Below, piece after piece: positions 23,967 through 35,920 of a stretch of DNA of 64,000 bases. The translations under genes and the position numbers were made by a program. How positions within the stretch are numbered: position 1 is the stretch's first letter; every line of letters starts with the position of its first letter. The notes beneath the pieces are model-generated. The model was not told the origin of the DNA. It made no database searches and saw only the letters and a list, made by a program, of their open reading frames with translations. This stretch comes from Adiantum capillus-veneris (lineage: Eukaryota > Streptophyta > Polypodiopsida > Polypodiales > Pteridaceae), in the NCBI GenBank assembly GCA_014529385.2, contig CM043969.1, positions 24,102,446 to 24,166,445 on the forward strand, written 5' to 3'.

Positions 23967-25273
23967 TGGATACTTTGTGTGTGTCCCAAAAGTCTTTAGC
24001 AATCCCTACATAGGAGGGGGCGAGCCTTGCAAGCAGGGGATGAGAGAGAAACTCACACACACACACACAAAAGCTCCCTTTACACAAAGGGAACGAGGGA
24101 CACATGTCAGTTCCCTAGCCCAGATGCCCACAAGGTGTACCCAATTCCTATTGGATGGCCTTGGAGGTGGATCAATGAGAATTAGGATAGAGTAAATCTA
24201 GTTTAATTAATTTAAAAACACTTAATAAAAGAACCAATAAGAATTAAGCTCTCTAGAAGACTATTGGACAGTCTCCCAAGGGGACCAATGAGCATTCAAC
24301 ACCCCAATGGCTTGCCTGATTCCTATTGGCCAGGAGGCAAAGGGGTCCAATGAGAGTTTAGTTGAAATAAATAATTACCTAAAGCTCTCACAAAAGGGGA
24401 AAGGGGGACACGTGTGAGAAGGATATCACTTATGCTGCTTAATTACCATTGGCTAAGCCTGGGGAGGTCCAATAGGATGCTAGCAAGAACAAATAGCAAG
24501 AGGGGTCGACCAAGAGAGAGAGGAGGCTGATTTTGGCGAGGCATTATCACACACACACACACACACTCACACAATCTCATGTGTGAAGTAAAGAAGACTC
24601 TCTCTCCTTCTCAAGCTTTAATGGAAAGCTTATCACCTACTCCAAGCTTGTGAGAAGCAAGGCCTACACCAACAACTCTTGACTTTTTGATGCAAATCCA
24701 ACCAAGAGCCAAGCTTCAATGCAAGCTCATCTCCTCTACCATGCTAATTACTAAGCTAAGCTATTCTAATATGAGTGATTATGTGAGGAGATGTACATCT
24801 TTCTGTAAGAATACTCCTTCTTCCTCTCAATCTACTCTCATACCTCGCTAGCTCTCACCATCTTCGAAGGTGTGTGAGGTCTTGGGTCTGAGACCGTGAG
24901 GGAATTGATGTTGTGTTTGATAAGTGTTTTGCGTAGTGCATGAAGTTTCCATCTTCATTGCACTATCGAGTATTGAAGGAACAGAAGAAATTGTATTGTA
25001 AAATGTCTCTCTTGATGGGGAGAAACCATAATACAAAGCCTTTTGGAGGGGGGACCGGCTCCATGCAAATCCGGTCCTCAAATGTTGCCAATTGCTTAAT
25101 TTCTCTCTCTTTTGAAGTATTGTTCATGCTATCTAACTAGGTGTTATGCTTTTAGTTGCTTTCTCCACCCAAGCACTCTTGTTAATCTCATTAGGAATCT
25201 ATTCTAATGGAATGATCACTATGTCCGTGCTATTTTCCGCTACACACAAGTTACTAGGCCATTAAATGTTACA
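23967..25273 (+). repeat. Gypsy-1 3' LTR
   Basis: The end at ..TGTTACA (25273) is set by the match with the 5' LTR. The start is inferred from the purine tract TTGGGGGAAT just before TGGATAC at 23967; an alternative is TGTAAAAG near 23851, which pairs with the TTACA end. It contains an (AC)n tract near 24549-24567 that aligns with the 5' truncation point. Confidence 0.65.
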
Positions 25274-25779
25274 AAATCCGACCCTTGATACTATGTCACT
25301 TGCCTATTTGTTACATTTTTGTGTACCTAAATGACCGGATTTAGGCTATTTAGGGTCAACATAGTTGCCACATGGTTGTAGAAAGGGGCCCTAATTATAG
25401 GGGGTATGTTTGGCCTATATTGAGAATTGGATAAGTGGACTTTTATGCGTCCTCAGGTTGGGATTCTCTTCTTCCTTCTCGGGGCCTCCACTATTAGAAA
25501 ATCCTCTATATCACATGCGTTCAAGCAGCATTTAAACAAACCCTCTTCACATACATATTTTTTTGAATTAAATGACCCCTTCCCCTTTAAACATATGAAT
25601 ATTCTCCACAAGTGATTTTTACAATCCCTTCTATCGATGCATACATGTAACTTTTTTGAAATTTAAAAAACGCTCTTGATGAACTCGCGTGCTACAGTTA
25701 CATATTTTAAGGTGGACCCCTCGGGTCTTCCTTTTAGTGGTATCATAGAGTCTTATGATCTTCTTCATGCTTCTTTCTG

Positions 25780-26269
25780 TGTGGGTTCTTTCTAGCAATT
25801 TCCCTTCAGTAAGGATTCAGAAGTAGCCCAACTACTTGAGAGAGCCAAGGGGACGAGAGTGAGAGTTTTGGAAGTATCTGGTAGTCTCCAAGAATGGTCT
25901 CCTTTTTGGAGGGAACGAAATTGAAAGCCTTTCGGTCCTCTTATGTACTCAAGTGGTTAGATTTTGCGATTGTCACCATGTTTGGAAGGCCAGGAATGGC
26001 CGTGTGTTTGCCCATGATCTCTCGAGAGCCAGCTATGCAGAGATCATCCAAGCTAGCAAGGCTATTATCCAAGGGATTGAAAAAAACACAACCTCTGAAG
26101 AATGGAACTGGAGAACTCTTAGCGTCAAGTCCATGACATTTTGAGGGTTAACTAATAGTCTTTAATGGAATATATGTGGCCATGGCTCCGATTGAGCATG
26201 GTGCTGATGTAATCGTTTTTCTCATTTTAATATAACCTCTTACATATTGCCAGATTTGAAAAAAAAAAA
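25780..26269 (+). mobile_element. LINE 3' fragment with poly(A)
   Basis: The frame 25953-26144 reads VWKARNGRVF, like the WK.RN..VF signature near the C-terminus of plant LINE ORF2. A 3' UTR and an A11 tract at 26259-26269 follow. The fragment is 5'-truncated; its 5' limit is a guess. Confidence 0.55.
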
Positions 26270-27022
26270 GGATAATTCCAAGATTTGTTTTTTAACATAG
26301 CAATGAGGCGGGAAGATTTAGAAAGCGTTGGGGAAAATTTTTAAATACACTGCTCCTCTCTAACTAGTTATAATTCTAAGTACAAAGAGATTATCCTTAA
26401 CTAGGATGACTTGGATGGGTTCCACAAGGTTCGAGGTCTTCTTTGTAATGTGCACCCCGACATCAATGCTACAATTACTCATTTGCATCCAAAGACATTG
26501 GACGATGCAATTTTAGCTTTAGTCTATCATCGCAAATGAGCAAGATTGCACACGCACCCTATTCATCACTCATCAACATATAATTCTAGTCTTCGACATA
26601 GAATTTTTCAAGAGGTCCACAAGCCCTAGGGCTTCTCTGTCTTCTATAGATGTTAAACGATCTAAGAAATAGCAATTGTGTTTCCTTTGCCTATCAAATT
26701 CACATACAAAGAGAGATTGTCCTTTGCTCAAGACTATCAAGCAAGATCATGTCAGGAGCACGATTCACCTACTAGATTCTTCATAGTTCTATGATGTCTC
26801 TCATGTTTTTGATATGTTTTTTTGAACAATTGAGCTCTAGTTGTTATAATAATCCACAATTATTCATTTTGTGTTCTTACTGGGATTTATTTTGTTTCAG
26901 TAACCAGATGGTCTTTATCAGGATGATGTACTTTCAGGTAGTTAACCTTGACCATATGAAAGTCACAATTTGGCCATTCAAATAGAAAGTTTTGTGCAAT
27001 AGAATGGACCTCAATTCTTTTC

Positions 27023-28440
27023 ATGTACACATGTAGGCCCAATAGATTGTGGAGTTATAAATTTTTTTTGGATCCTATTCAGTTTGATGTAGTCACTCCA
27101 CAATCGGTGGTCCAAGGTGGCCTGGGAATTCTCAGCCCTGTGGTTCATGTTGAGGCCCTATGCGCCAAGTTTGTGGTCTCAATTGCAAAACAAGACCAAT
27201 CTTGGGCTGTCATGACCAAGGATATGATAGACAAGGCCAAACTTTGCTCTAGTGGTGGTCAATGGAAAAGGATTAAGGTTCTCAACAAACTCCCGAAGTG
27301 GTCTAGTCTAAGTTTACGGGAGAGATGGTGCGTAAGTGCAACAACACATTAGGGGTACTGGAATGGGACAAATTGACGAGATACTTCCAGAACTCCATCT
27401 GTCAACACTGGTACCCTTGGCTGTCTAAAGCTGTTGGTGTAACCTTGAACCCTTACTGGAGAGAAATTGTAAGAAGGATCAATAATAAAGGACTCTAGTG
27501 GTTAAGCAGCTTCTGGGAATAGAAATAGCAATTGTTGGAAATCTGTTGACCAGGTGGCAACAGATTTCAACTCAATGACATTGAGAAGCTTCTTGCTAAC
27601 AGAGTAGTTGAAGGCCGGCTCAGTATAGTGATGCCGATTTGGGAATCTACTTTTGAGTGGAAAGCTTGGAAGTGACCTTTCTGTAGCCATTTCTTTAAAC
27701 CTCATACCAAAGGCATTTACCAAGTGTTAACACACAAGGCGGATTGGTTTGTCCCATTGAACAAGCATTGTAAGAAGCAATGGATGAAGGCTAGATGGGT
27801 GGAGGTCATCCCACAGTGGCCTACATATATGAAGATATTTCTGTGGAAGGTTCTTTGGGGGGCCTTGCCGACAGGTGACAAGATACGAGCACGCGGTATC
27901 GGGTTCGATAGATGTTCAGGGTGCAGATTGGCTAGTGAAGACCTCGCCCGCATGTTCATAGAGTGTCCGGCTGTTAGAGGCATGGTAGGAAAAGTGTGCA
28001 CGTGGGTACAAAGAATGTGGAAGATAGGGTTTTTTCAAGAAGGATATGTGCCTCGGTGGCAAACAGTTTTGAAGTTCTGCAATGCTTATCTGTATTCAAA
28101 TTATCAGGTATTGTTTCTTCAGCAATATTTGGAGGGCCAAAAATTGCCGCGTATTCCATAGCGACCTCTCTATAGCTAGCTTATTAGAGATTATACATGA
28201 GAGTAAGGAGATAATATGTGTGGTAAGTAAAAGGCATAATTGAGATGATTGGGTTGGGGCGACTCTCACCATCTGGTCGAGCTGTGCCGTTTAAGGGCTT
28301 GAGAATGGGTATGTCTAAGTTCTGATGTAACCTTATGTCCCTCAAGGCTCGGCATGAGCTTGAGGTAGCTTTGTATTCTCTTTGTGACATTTCAATACAA
28401 CCACCACTCACGATTGTGAGTTTGCCAAAAAAAAAAAAAA
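27023..28440 (+). mobile_element. LINE ORF2 3' end with poly(A)
   Basis: 27023-27352 includes QGGLGILS, matching the KGGLG segment after the LINE reverse transcriptase. 27724-28161 (145 aa) is a zf-RVT domain: MKIFLWKVLWGALPTGDKI, then C..C and an ECPAVR segment. Stops lie between them. A 3' UTR of ~280 bp ends in A14 at 28427-28440. RT itself is absent, so the copy is strongly 5'-truncated. Confidence 0.8.
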
Positions 28441-30700
28441 GAACGCTTAAGGGAAATTAAACAAAGCAAATGTAATAATGTGCAATCCACCATCTCTCTT
28501 TATATAAACAAAAAAATCTTTAAACTTTCCACTTCCATGGGTTTTCATTTCCTAATCTCACCCTTTACTTATTTCCTTTCGATGTTTCGAAAGGCTTTTT
28601 AGTTTTCGAGATTGGAGAGACCTGATCGATGCCTTGTATAAGTATACAATTGATATCTTATTTTGAGCCCTAAACACAAGTTCATTTTTTTTTCTTTCGA
28701 TATAGAGAATTTTTTTTCTTGCAACAAATATCGTCGACCATTTTTGAAATGTGAAAATTGTATTAGATCTATCATGAAAAGGCGAATTAAACATTGCCTG
28801 TCTGAGTTCGAGTTCTCCCATCTCATTTCTTTTAATAGGCAAGGGTAATATGATTCCAGTGAGATGTATCGTAAGGAATGTATGAGATAAAGGAATATAT
28901 AAAAAGAGAGCGAGTAGGAAGCAAATTGGAAGTACCTATTTAGCATTTTCAAAAGGACATTTTCTTAAGTTTAAGTAAATGTTTACAGTGTGCCTTATTA
29001 TTTTGTTATAGCTTATGCTTAAGGATAATCTTTTGTTGTAAATATACTCAAGGGTTGTTCATCAAGAGGCTACGTGGGAAGACCCGTGAATGGCATAAGG
29101 ATACTTACTTGGAAGCTAGTGGGCTCTCAATTTGAGTATTTTAAGTCATCTCATTATGTAATTTGTTGAATTTGAAATGGACCATAACTTTGTCATGCTA
29201 GCTTAGCATAATACTTATGATGACTCAAGTGGTTCCCTTGCCAATCCTTGTGTGCAGGATGCCTAGTGTGAGCAATTCCCAATCATTCACCTTGAGTTGA
29301 AGGGAGTGTCTGCTTATCCTTTGTCTTCTAAAGCAGCATGAAAATCATAGACATCACATTCTATTAGTGATTAGCTCGCTTGGAACCATAGATTGTAAAA
29401 GTGTATTTAGAGACTACAATTGTGAATAAAAAGGTTGAGCATCGAGTTTTTTTTCTGCCAATTGATGTTGCTATGATGTTGAATTTGGTTGAAGTCCTAT
29501 ATTTGAGACATGCCATCACCAAATGGTGGCATTGTAGGTTGCATGTCATGGTTGCACCGCCAAATTGGCCCATTGTTATTGTCTTGGACCTTCCATTAGT
29601 CAATTAGCCCTTTTCCGGTCCCACTGGCCAGTTGTAGATGAGGTAGCAGACACCCTCTCTATTTACAGAATTGGCCCTTCTCAACGCTCATCAACCACAG
29701 GATATGCTTATTACCTTCTAGCAAAGATCATACATGTCAAGGAAAATTCAAATAATTTTACATACACATGGATCAATTCAACACTCCCATACTAGAGTCT
29801 AGACAAGAATACAAGAATTAGACCCTAAAAGATCACAAGTTAAAACATCCCCTAAAAGGGAAAAGATGGATATGCTAGTATACTCATAAGAACAAAAGTT
29901 TATAGAGATTGAACAAGAAAAATATCCAAGGAAACAGGAATAACAAGCATTCTCTTCATCCCCACTATACATTAACACGAATGAGATTGAGAGAGCCCTT
30001 AAAGTCTCATGATATCTTGGAGTTCTACATAAATTCAGAGCCAATACCGAACTATATTGAACAAATCACACTACATATTTGAAACCCTATTGTCATGAGA
30101 ACATGCCTAAACGTTGCAAGAACCACCCACAGCAACCGCATCGTTTAATAACACACATGGAAAACGTATTTATGTGCAAGGAGGCAAATGTTCTACTTGT
30201 CCACATATAGTGAACACGATGTGTGCAAATAAGCCATGTGCTCACCATTACCTAAACCCCAGAACATTAAACATCCTCCTGGCTCTTCAACTGACAAAGA
30301 ATGTATCGCAGTAAGTTACAAACAGACATTTTATTTGAGGCAAGATTCCATTGTGCCCATGCAGAGAAGCAACTGCATTCACTAAAAGAAACTAGCACAC
30401 TTGCCTTGACAAGCAACAATGTGCCTTCTTAGATTACTCCAAGCCAGAAAAGAGCTTGATTAACATTCACAATTGAAATTTACTATTTAAAAGGCTATCC
30501 TCTGAGCAATAGCCATTCTCTTAACCAATGATAGCACACACAGCCATTACGATCAACCTTTGTATAACTCTTCTGTGCAAGCTTGATTGTTCTACAATAA
30601 CAGGGTAATGAAACCGCGAAATGTAAAACAATTCAGAGAAGGTAATAAACATCAAAAACTTCAGCTTCTGCTGCCGGCATTATTTGTCGCTCCATTAAGG
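28441..30700. other. Stretch without recognised gene
   Basis: AT-rich sequence with only short frames. A frame at 29401-29607 is open for 68 codons but shows no known motif. Parts may belong to the 3' UTR or flank of the minus-strand gene at 30794. Confidence 0.5.
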
Positions 30701-30793
30701 AGCAAGCTTGGCATAAATTGTTATATCTTGCTGGCTCTGTCGCATGACACCATGACACCACTCGATATCATTGAGTCCCACTTCCACACAAGC

Positions 30794-31537
30794 CTAAAAC
30801 AAAAACTTCAAGCACCCCACCAAGTTCGCAATCAGTGCCACAAGTAACACCAAGCCAACACCATAACTCCTTTGAAAAAAGGAGCTCAAGGTCTTAGTAG
30901 CTTGCAATGAGAGCGTGAGTATCTGCAAGCGGCTCCGCTCCTCAAGTCTTGTGAAAAACTCGATATGCTTGAGTGCTTGTTTGGAGTAATATGCCAAACT
31001 GAACAAAACCAATGCTGATGCGCACACTTGCGTCATCAAAGCGTGGCTGAATGGTGAGTCCATTGCACGAAACATCATACCGCCCCATACCAAGTGTATG
31101 GCACCCACCCACAGGATCCCCTTCGAGAACTTTCGTATTGCCTCTCTCATCTCTACATGTGCCTGTCGTAGCTCATCGGCCACGGGTGACATGTCGCGCT
31201 CTACAGTGGGCCCCACAATCTCTTCATGTTGAAAGTCTTCCAAGGTTTTTGTTGATGATGAGCTCCTCTCGGCTTTTGTCTCTGCAGAGGGTTCAGATCC
31301 CTCTTCGTCTGTCTTTGCTGCATTTGAGTATGCATGCCCCACCACCAAATTTGCCATTACATCTGCTTTGAATCTTGGATTAACAAAACCTGCATCTACA
31401 AGCCATTTTGGCATGAAGGTTCTTCTCTTTGAATGCTTCCCAAAAACATGAACAGTATCTGCGATACGCATACGTTGTGTATCAAATCCCTGGCCATGAA
31501 ATGTGCATGCATAATTTACATGCACGCGCATGCACAC
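30794..31537 (-). CDS. Putative membrane protein, unknown function
   Basis: The open frame is 247 codons. The likely start is the internal ATG at 31469-31471 (MRIADTVHV..., about 225 aa), because the first ~18 residues lie upstream of a CCAG/GG acceptor-like site near 31488 and may be intron; a 5' exon is possible. The N-terminal third is basic (GKHSKRRTF), followed by an acidic/Ser-rich linker (residues ~75-110). A helical segment precedes three hydrophobic stretches: ~139-160, ~167-184 and ~225-245. No retroelement motif is visible and the frame is clean, unlike its surroundings. I infer a small plant membrane protein with short loops; I cannot name the family. Confidence 0.6.
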   Translation of the reverse strand: MCMRVHVNYACTFHGQGFDTQRMRIADTVHVFGKHSKRRTFMPKWLVDAGFVNPRFKADVMANLVVGHAYSNAAKTDEEGSEPSAETKAERSSSSTKTLEDFQHEEIVGPTVERDMSPVADELRQAHVEMREAIRKFSKGILWVGAIHLVWGGMMFRAMDSPFSHALMTQVCASALVLFSLAYYSKQALKHIEFFTRLEERSRLQILTLSLQATKTLSSFFQRSYGVGLVLLVALIANLVGCLKFLF

Positions 31538-31667
31538 ACACTACTTTCACTCACTCATTTCCTCCCTCATTAACTGCCACTTCTTCGGTCAATCAAAATT
31601 GACCTTTTGGAAATAAAGATTCTGTGTCTGAGCACTAAAACAGTTTCTCTGCTGGCTTCCCATGGCA

Positions 31668-31668
<1 letters not shown>

Positions 31669-31719
<51 letters not shown>
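31669..31719. repeat. (TC)n(AC)n microsatellite
   Basis: About 17 bp of TC followed by about 34 bp of AC, in the likely 5' flank of the minus-strand gene. Confidence 0.9.
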
Positions 31720-31722
<3 letters not shown>

Positions 31723-31797
31723 CTAGGCCACGTGCACACATACTCTGTGTTTTGCGCGTAAACAAAAAGAGATAAGAGAGCATGATACCGGAAGAAG

Positions 31798-31857
31798 ATG
31801 GGTAGAGCTGTGGATCGCGAGAAGCACGACAATCAGCAGAAGGTCCTCCGCAGAAAG
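31798..31857 (+). CDS. Possible divergent first exon
   Basis: ATG at 31798 starts 20 codons (MGRAVDREKHDNQQKVLRRK) ending at AAAG/GTACGA, a good donor-like site at 31857/31858. The charged composition and local CpG richness are suggestive of a gene start, divergent from the minus-strand gene. No following exon is recognised before the SINE/LINE block, so this is weak. Confidence 0.2.
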
Positions 31858-32040
31858 GTACGAGAAGGGCAGGGCGTGGCGCCCTCACAATCGCATGTCT
31901 GCGTAAAACCCTCAGCATACTAGTCCTAAGAAGTGATGGGCTTCAGAAACGACGATCTGCCAACCGAGGAATCATAGCTCTAGAGCGTGCGAGTTCGAAC
32001 ATTGATCAACTTCTCTCTCTTCTTCTCCTTTCGGCCATGG

Positions 32041-32089
<49 letters not shown>
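32041..32089. repeat. (TC)n microsatellite
   Basis: A TC tract of about 48 bp, followed by a 38 bp segment (32093-32130) that recurs at 32277-32314. Confidence 0.95.
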
Positions 32090-32092
<3 letters not shown>

Positions 32093-32159
32093 GGGATAGT
32101 TTCCTACGACGTTAAAACTCTCTTCTTCTCGGGTGTGTGTGTGTGTGTGGGCGCCAATA

Positions 32160-32320
32160 AAAAGAGGAAAATGGTATAACCTTTCTATCACCCAAGTGTG
32201 GTAGATTGGTTATGCCATTTCCCTCTTGATAACAGGTCTTGAGTTCGACGAGGAGGCTACATCTTTAAGGTCTCTTGGGATAGTTTCCTACGACGTTAAA
32301 ACTCTCTTCTTCTTCTTCTC
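32160..32320 (+). mobile_element. Possible tRNA-derived SINE
   Basis: GTGGTAGATTGG (about 32198-32209) resembles a pol III A box, and GAGTTCGACG (32241-32250) resembles a B box about 40 bp later. A 3' segment TTTCCTACGACGTTAAAACT and a simple TTC/TC tail follow. The same 38 bp 3' segment occurs at 32093-32130, also beside TC tracts, as a partial second copy. Family not recognised. Confidence 0.4.
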
Positions 32321-32329
32321 CTCTCACTC

Positions 32330-32379
32330 TCTCTCACTCACTCACTCACACACACACACGCACACACACACACACACAC

Positions 32380-32411
<32 letters not shown>
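32330..32411. repeat. (CT)n(AC)n microsatellite
   Basis: CTCT/CTCA repeats run into an imperfect AC tract with a few ACGC units, ending at the T-run that marks the LINE 3' end. Confidence 0.9.
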
Positions 32412-34500
32412 TTTTTTGTAAATCGATTTGATTAATTTACTAGTGGGAAACCTCAAAGCGAGGAAAACCCACTGAAAGGGTCATGTACAAGGGGAAGAGC
32501 ACAAAACTACTCAGCTGTAGACAGTAGCTAGAAACATTCATATGAAAGTTGATGCATCTCTATGGTGATATCACCAACTTCCAAAGAAAACCGTAACGAT
32601 TGCCTAAGAGAAAGCTTGAAGAGTGGGAATGGGTCTGCATGAGTACTATGGAACATGTAAGCATTACATTGACTCCACAAGGTCCAATAAGCCCAGTATC
32701 TTACCCACATAAAGAAGACCGCAAAAGGCTGTAGTGTCAGTGAGAAAATGCCAAATGCCTAGAACCTTTGTGAAAGACCACCCCAGGAAAACGGAGAGCA
32801 TAAAGGCCGATAAACGATGAAGCCAGTCTCTAGTAACGCAGCAATCCCACAACAAGTGGCAAATATCCTCTTCTACACTCGAGCAATGAACGCAAGAAGA
32901 AGGACGAATATGATGCGCCCGAAGAAAAGTGCCAACGGAAAGCACTCCAAGCAAACAACGCCAAAGAAACATGCGCTCTTTCAAAGGCAAATGGCTTTGC
33001 CACAAGGCAGAGAGGAGCCACATGCATCTTGAGGAGATATGATCAGAGTAACAAAGGAAAGCATCAATTGACGCGCATGGCAAGCAGCCGAAGATGCCTG
33101 AGAAGGAGTAGCAAACACCTATTGATAATGCAAAACCATGGCATCCGCAAGTTCTTGCTTTGAAGAAGTCCAAACACCTGAGAAAAGCATAACCCACTTG
33201 ATTGCCTATGAGAGTCTCGAATGATGCAAATGCTTAAAGAATTGCTTCAAAGCACAACCTTTATCCATGAAATCCAGTTGTACGGGCATGCGTCTGCCAT
33301 TTAGCGAGCTTTTGCTTGTCATTAAGCTGAATACACACAGAAGCTTCACATAACTCCGACATCTCAGAATTAAACAGAGGCCACAAATCAGCCAACACTT
33401 GCAGTCGTTGACAAGTTTGCTTCACATCTTTGACATCCCCTCGAGTGCACTGCATGTAATGCGTGCCATAGTCACAAATAACACTTTGCACCCTCATAAC
33501 AAAGCGATACCAGGCAACATCAAGATCAAGATGCATCTGAGCAAGCAAAGGGGGAATAACCTAAGAAATCATGTCAGGAAAAACCTCATGAGTGAGATAA
33601 GCATTGTTAATAAGTAGCAGACGTTTCCTAGGAAGAGCCCGATCACAAAGAGTCTACCCAAAACTCACATCTAGCAAAACAGGGTAATGATCCAATAACC
33701 TCATGAGTGAGATAAGCATTGTTAATAAGTAGCAGACGTTTCCTAGGAAGAGCCCGATCACAAAGAGTCTACCCAAAATTCACATCCAGCAAAACAGGGT
33801 AATGATCCAATAACTGCAAGGTGTAATCGATGTTGACCTCACATACACATTCCTCATATTGTTGCAAATTAAGCAAATACCATCTATCCAACTGTGCTTG
33901 ATAAGAAGAGTGGGCAGCATGCTGAAAAGTAAACCAGAGGCATTTGGATGCAAATGCCGCCATATATCAATCATTTGAGTAGAAGAAAAGAGATTATCCC
34001 ATTCTTGCCTTTCCACAAACAACATATGTGAATTACCAGTGGTACTATCATCCATCTCAGGGTATTATTAAAATCACCGCAAAGGAATGCATTTGAGGTC
34101 CATGAGCGAGAAGAGATGTCTCGCCATAGAGCAGCCCTTTGTCTAGATGATGTATGCGCATAAATGCCTCCAAATTCATACACCTGACCATTCAACAAGC
34201 ATTGAATCACCATCCAGCGGCGGTGCGGATCATTATACAATAGAGCTGGCTGAAGCTCATGTCGAACTAGCATCACTAAACTTGAGTAATCTTGCAATCC
34301 AGCATATGCAATCCAGTAACCTGCAAAATAAGAACACTGACTAGCAAAGTCATGTTGATTGTGTTCTTGCAAAACAACGATATCTGCCTTATATGTATGT
34401 ACATAGTGTCAGGTCAGTTGCCATTCATCAAGGTTACATAACCCACACACATTGTATGAAATGCATTTAATGTGACGGTGCATTGGAAACCATATTTACA
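32412..34500 (-). mobile_element. LINE with endonuclease but no reverse transcriptase
   Basis: On the minus strand the endonuclease begins near 34460 (NVCGL, then DIVVLQEHN) and continues at 34372-33971 (IYAH, LCGDFN) and 33963-33769 (LDRWYL, DHYPVLLDV). A linker segment follows at 33548-33261. The next domain is zf-RVT at 33197-32664 (KERMFLWRCLLG, C..C, HLLWDC). The whole RT palm/fingers region that should lie between linker and zf-RVT is missing. A short T-run at 32412-32417 may be the remains of poly(A). Stops are present. Confidence 0.8.
33584..33813. repeat. 115 bp tandem duplication in the LINE
   Basis: Units 33584-33698 and 33699-33813 are nearly identical and duplicate the end of the endonuclease domain (the DHYPVLLDV region) and adjacent linker. 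Confidence 0.95.
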
Positions 34501-34532
34501 ACGGCAAGAAACACAGGGATCAAGTCGAGATG

Positions 34533-34548
34533 CCCCCCCCCCCCCCCC

Positions 34549-34593
<45 letters not shown>
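34533..34593. repeat. Poly(C) 16 plus (CA)n
   Basis: Sixteen C followed by AA and about 44 bp of CA repeats, at the 5' side of the minus-strand LINE. Confidence 0.95.
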
Positions 34594-34595
<2 letters not shown>

Positions 34596-34970
34596 ACGTA
34601 TGAACCATAGATGGCCAATATAATGGCGGCCCTTGTTATAAGCGTTATGGAGGGCCTATAATGTTGCACACACATTTAAGTTTCACAAGCGCCACATTGG
34701 GCCAACAATTGACGCGTCAGGCTAACGAGTTTGTGATGGGTTCGCAACCGCCTCTCAACTGGTCCTCTTCTACAACATCACTGTTTTGCTGTGGAATGAT
34801 TCTGAGAGCTACTCCATTCATAATAATCAGCTCACAAACCTTTTTCATCTTGGAATACATCATGTCACGAAGCAAGAAAAATAGGTGAAATTGAAAAACG
34901 CCAAATGTGGTTCATACGCTCTTATTGCCCATTTTGTTTCCACAATATTGGCCCCCGCACCTTAGTTGGT

Positions 34971-35350
34971 CATTCTCTGAATTTAATAGTCTTACATGAT
35001 TAGACCCTCTCTTAAGATTGGACTTCATATTTAGAACTAACCTTCTCCTAAGGTTAGAACTTCATTAGTTTCTTGCCTTGTCCAAGCAATGGACCTACTA
35101 TTTGAATCCCTCCTCTAATGATAGGAACCAAAGCTTTTGGGCCATATCCACCCACACACACACACACACACACTCACTCTTGTACATCTGGTTGTCATTC
35201 TCTGAATTTAACCAATTCTTGCATCATTAGACTCCTCTCATAAGATTGGACTTTATATCCAAAACTGACCTTCTCCTAAGGTTAGAACTTCATGAGTTAC
35301 TTACCTTGTCCAAGCAATGGACCTACTCTTCGAATCCTTCCCCTAAATGA
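34971..35350. repeat. Direct repeat, 225 bp period
   Basis: Segments from 34971 and 35196 share CATTCTCTGAATTTA, CTTCTCCTAAGGTTAGAACT and TGTCCAAGCAATGGACCTAC blocks over ~155 bp. A (CA)n tract separates the two. Confidence 0.85.
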
Positions 35351-35885
35351 TAGGGACTAGAGCCTATAACTAAAAACTGTTATATCTAATTGGGTATTTT
35401 GACCTTAATGGAACCCTTGCAGTTATCACCCTTGACTTTTTCTTATGATTGATACATGCAAGATTGTGCCTACATATTCTTTTTGTGATGCTTGAAATTA
35501 GTGCCACGACTTTCATAAGTAATGCCCTATGGGAACAAGGCCTTTCTTAAATTTTTTTAAAGGAGAGGTGCTCCTTCTTGTGGGAATTGTTCTCTTCACT
35601 CCATGGTGTTTGATGCCACTTTTGGGCTGCGATGCTTGGCTTGCTCTTCATAGTGTGAACTCTCCCCTTCATTTGGGGGGCTCCTCATGGCTCTTACTGT
35701 AATGATGACGAGTACTACCTCAGAGCAGATTCGTGCCATGGCTTCATCACTACCTGAGAGCTGATTTGTGCCATGGCTTCATCACCCATGTTCTAGACTC
35801 TACTTACAATTGATATTACTTGGGACCACTATATCATGGTACATGTAAGAGGTGGAGGGTGTCTTTGATTGTTGCCCACATCCCT

Positions 35886-35920
35886 TATATTAAGGTGAGA
35901 AACCCTTTCCCTTACTTACA
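35886..35920 (+). promoter_or_regulatory. Weak fourth copy of the TATA/hairpin motif
   Basis: TATATTAAGGTGAG, then AAACCCTTT, then CCCTTACTTAC: the same order as copies A-C but with mismatches in both the TATA element and the hairpin arms. No downstream splice-like block was found. Confidence 0.25.

Larger units (their letters stand above)
17258..25273 (+). mobile_element. Gypsy-1, degenerate chromovirus
   Basis: A Ty3/gypsy element with primer site TGGTATCAGAGC, gag, protease, RT, RNase H, integrase and a C-terminal chromodomain. The 5' LTR is truncated at an (AC)n tract while the 3' LTR keeps about 570 bp more upstream sequence. Several stops, a frameshift and a catalytic substitution make it inactive. 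No target duplication can be found because the 5' end is missing. Confidence 0.9.

Noticed and set aside
31589-31918. Minus 109-codon frame upstream of the membrane-protein gene
   Set aside because: Half of it is translated microsatellite; it could be a 5' exon but nothing supports that.
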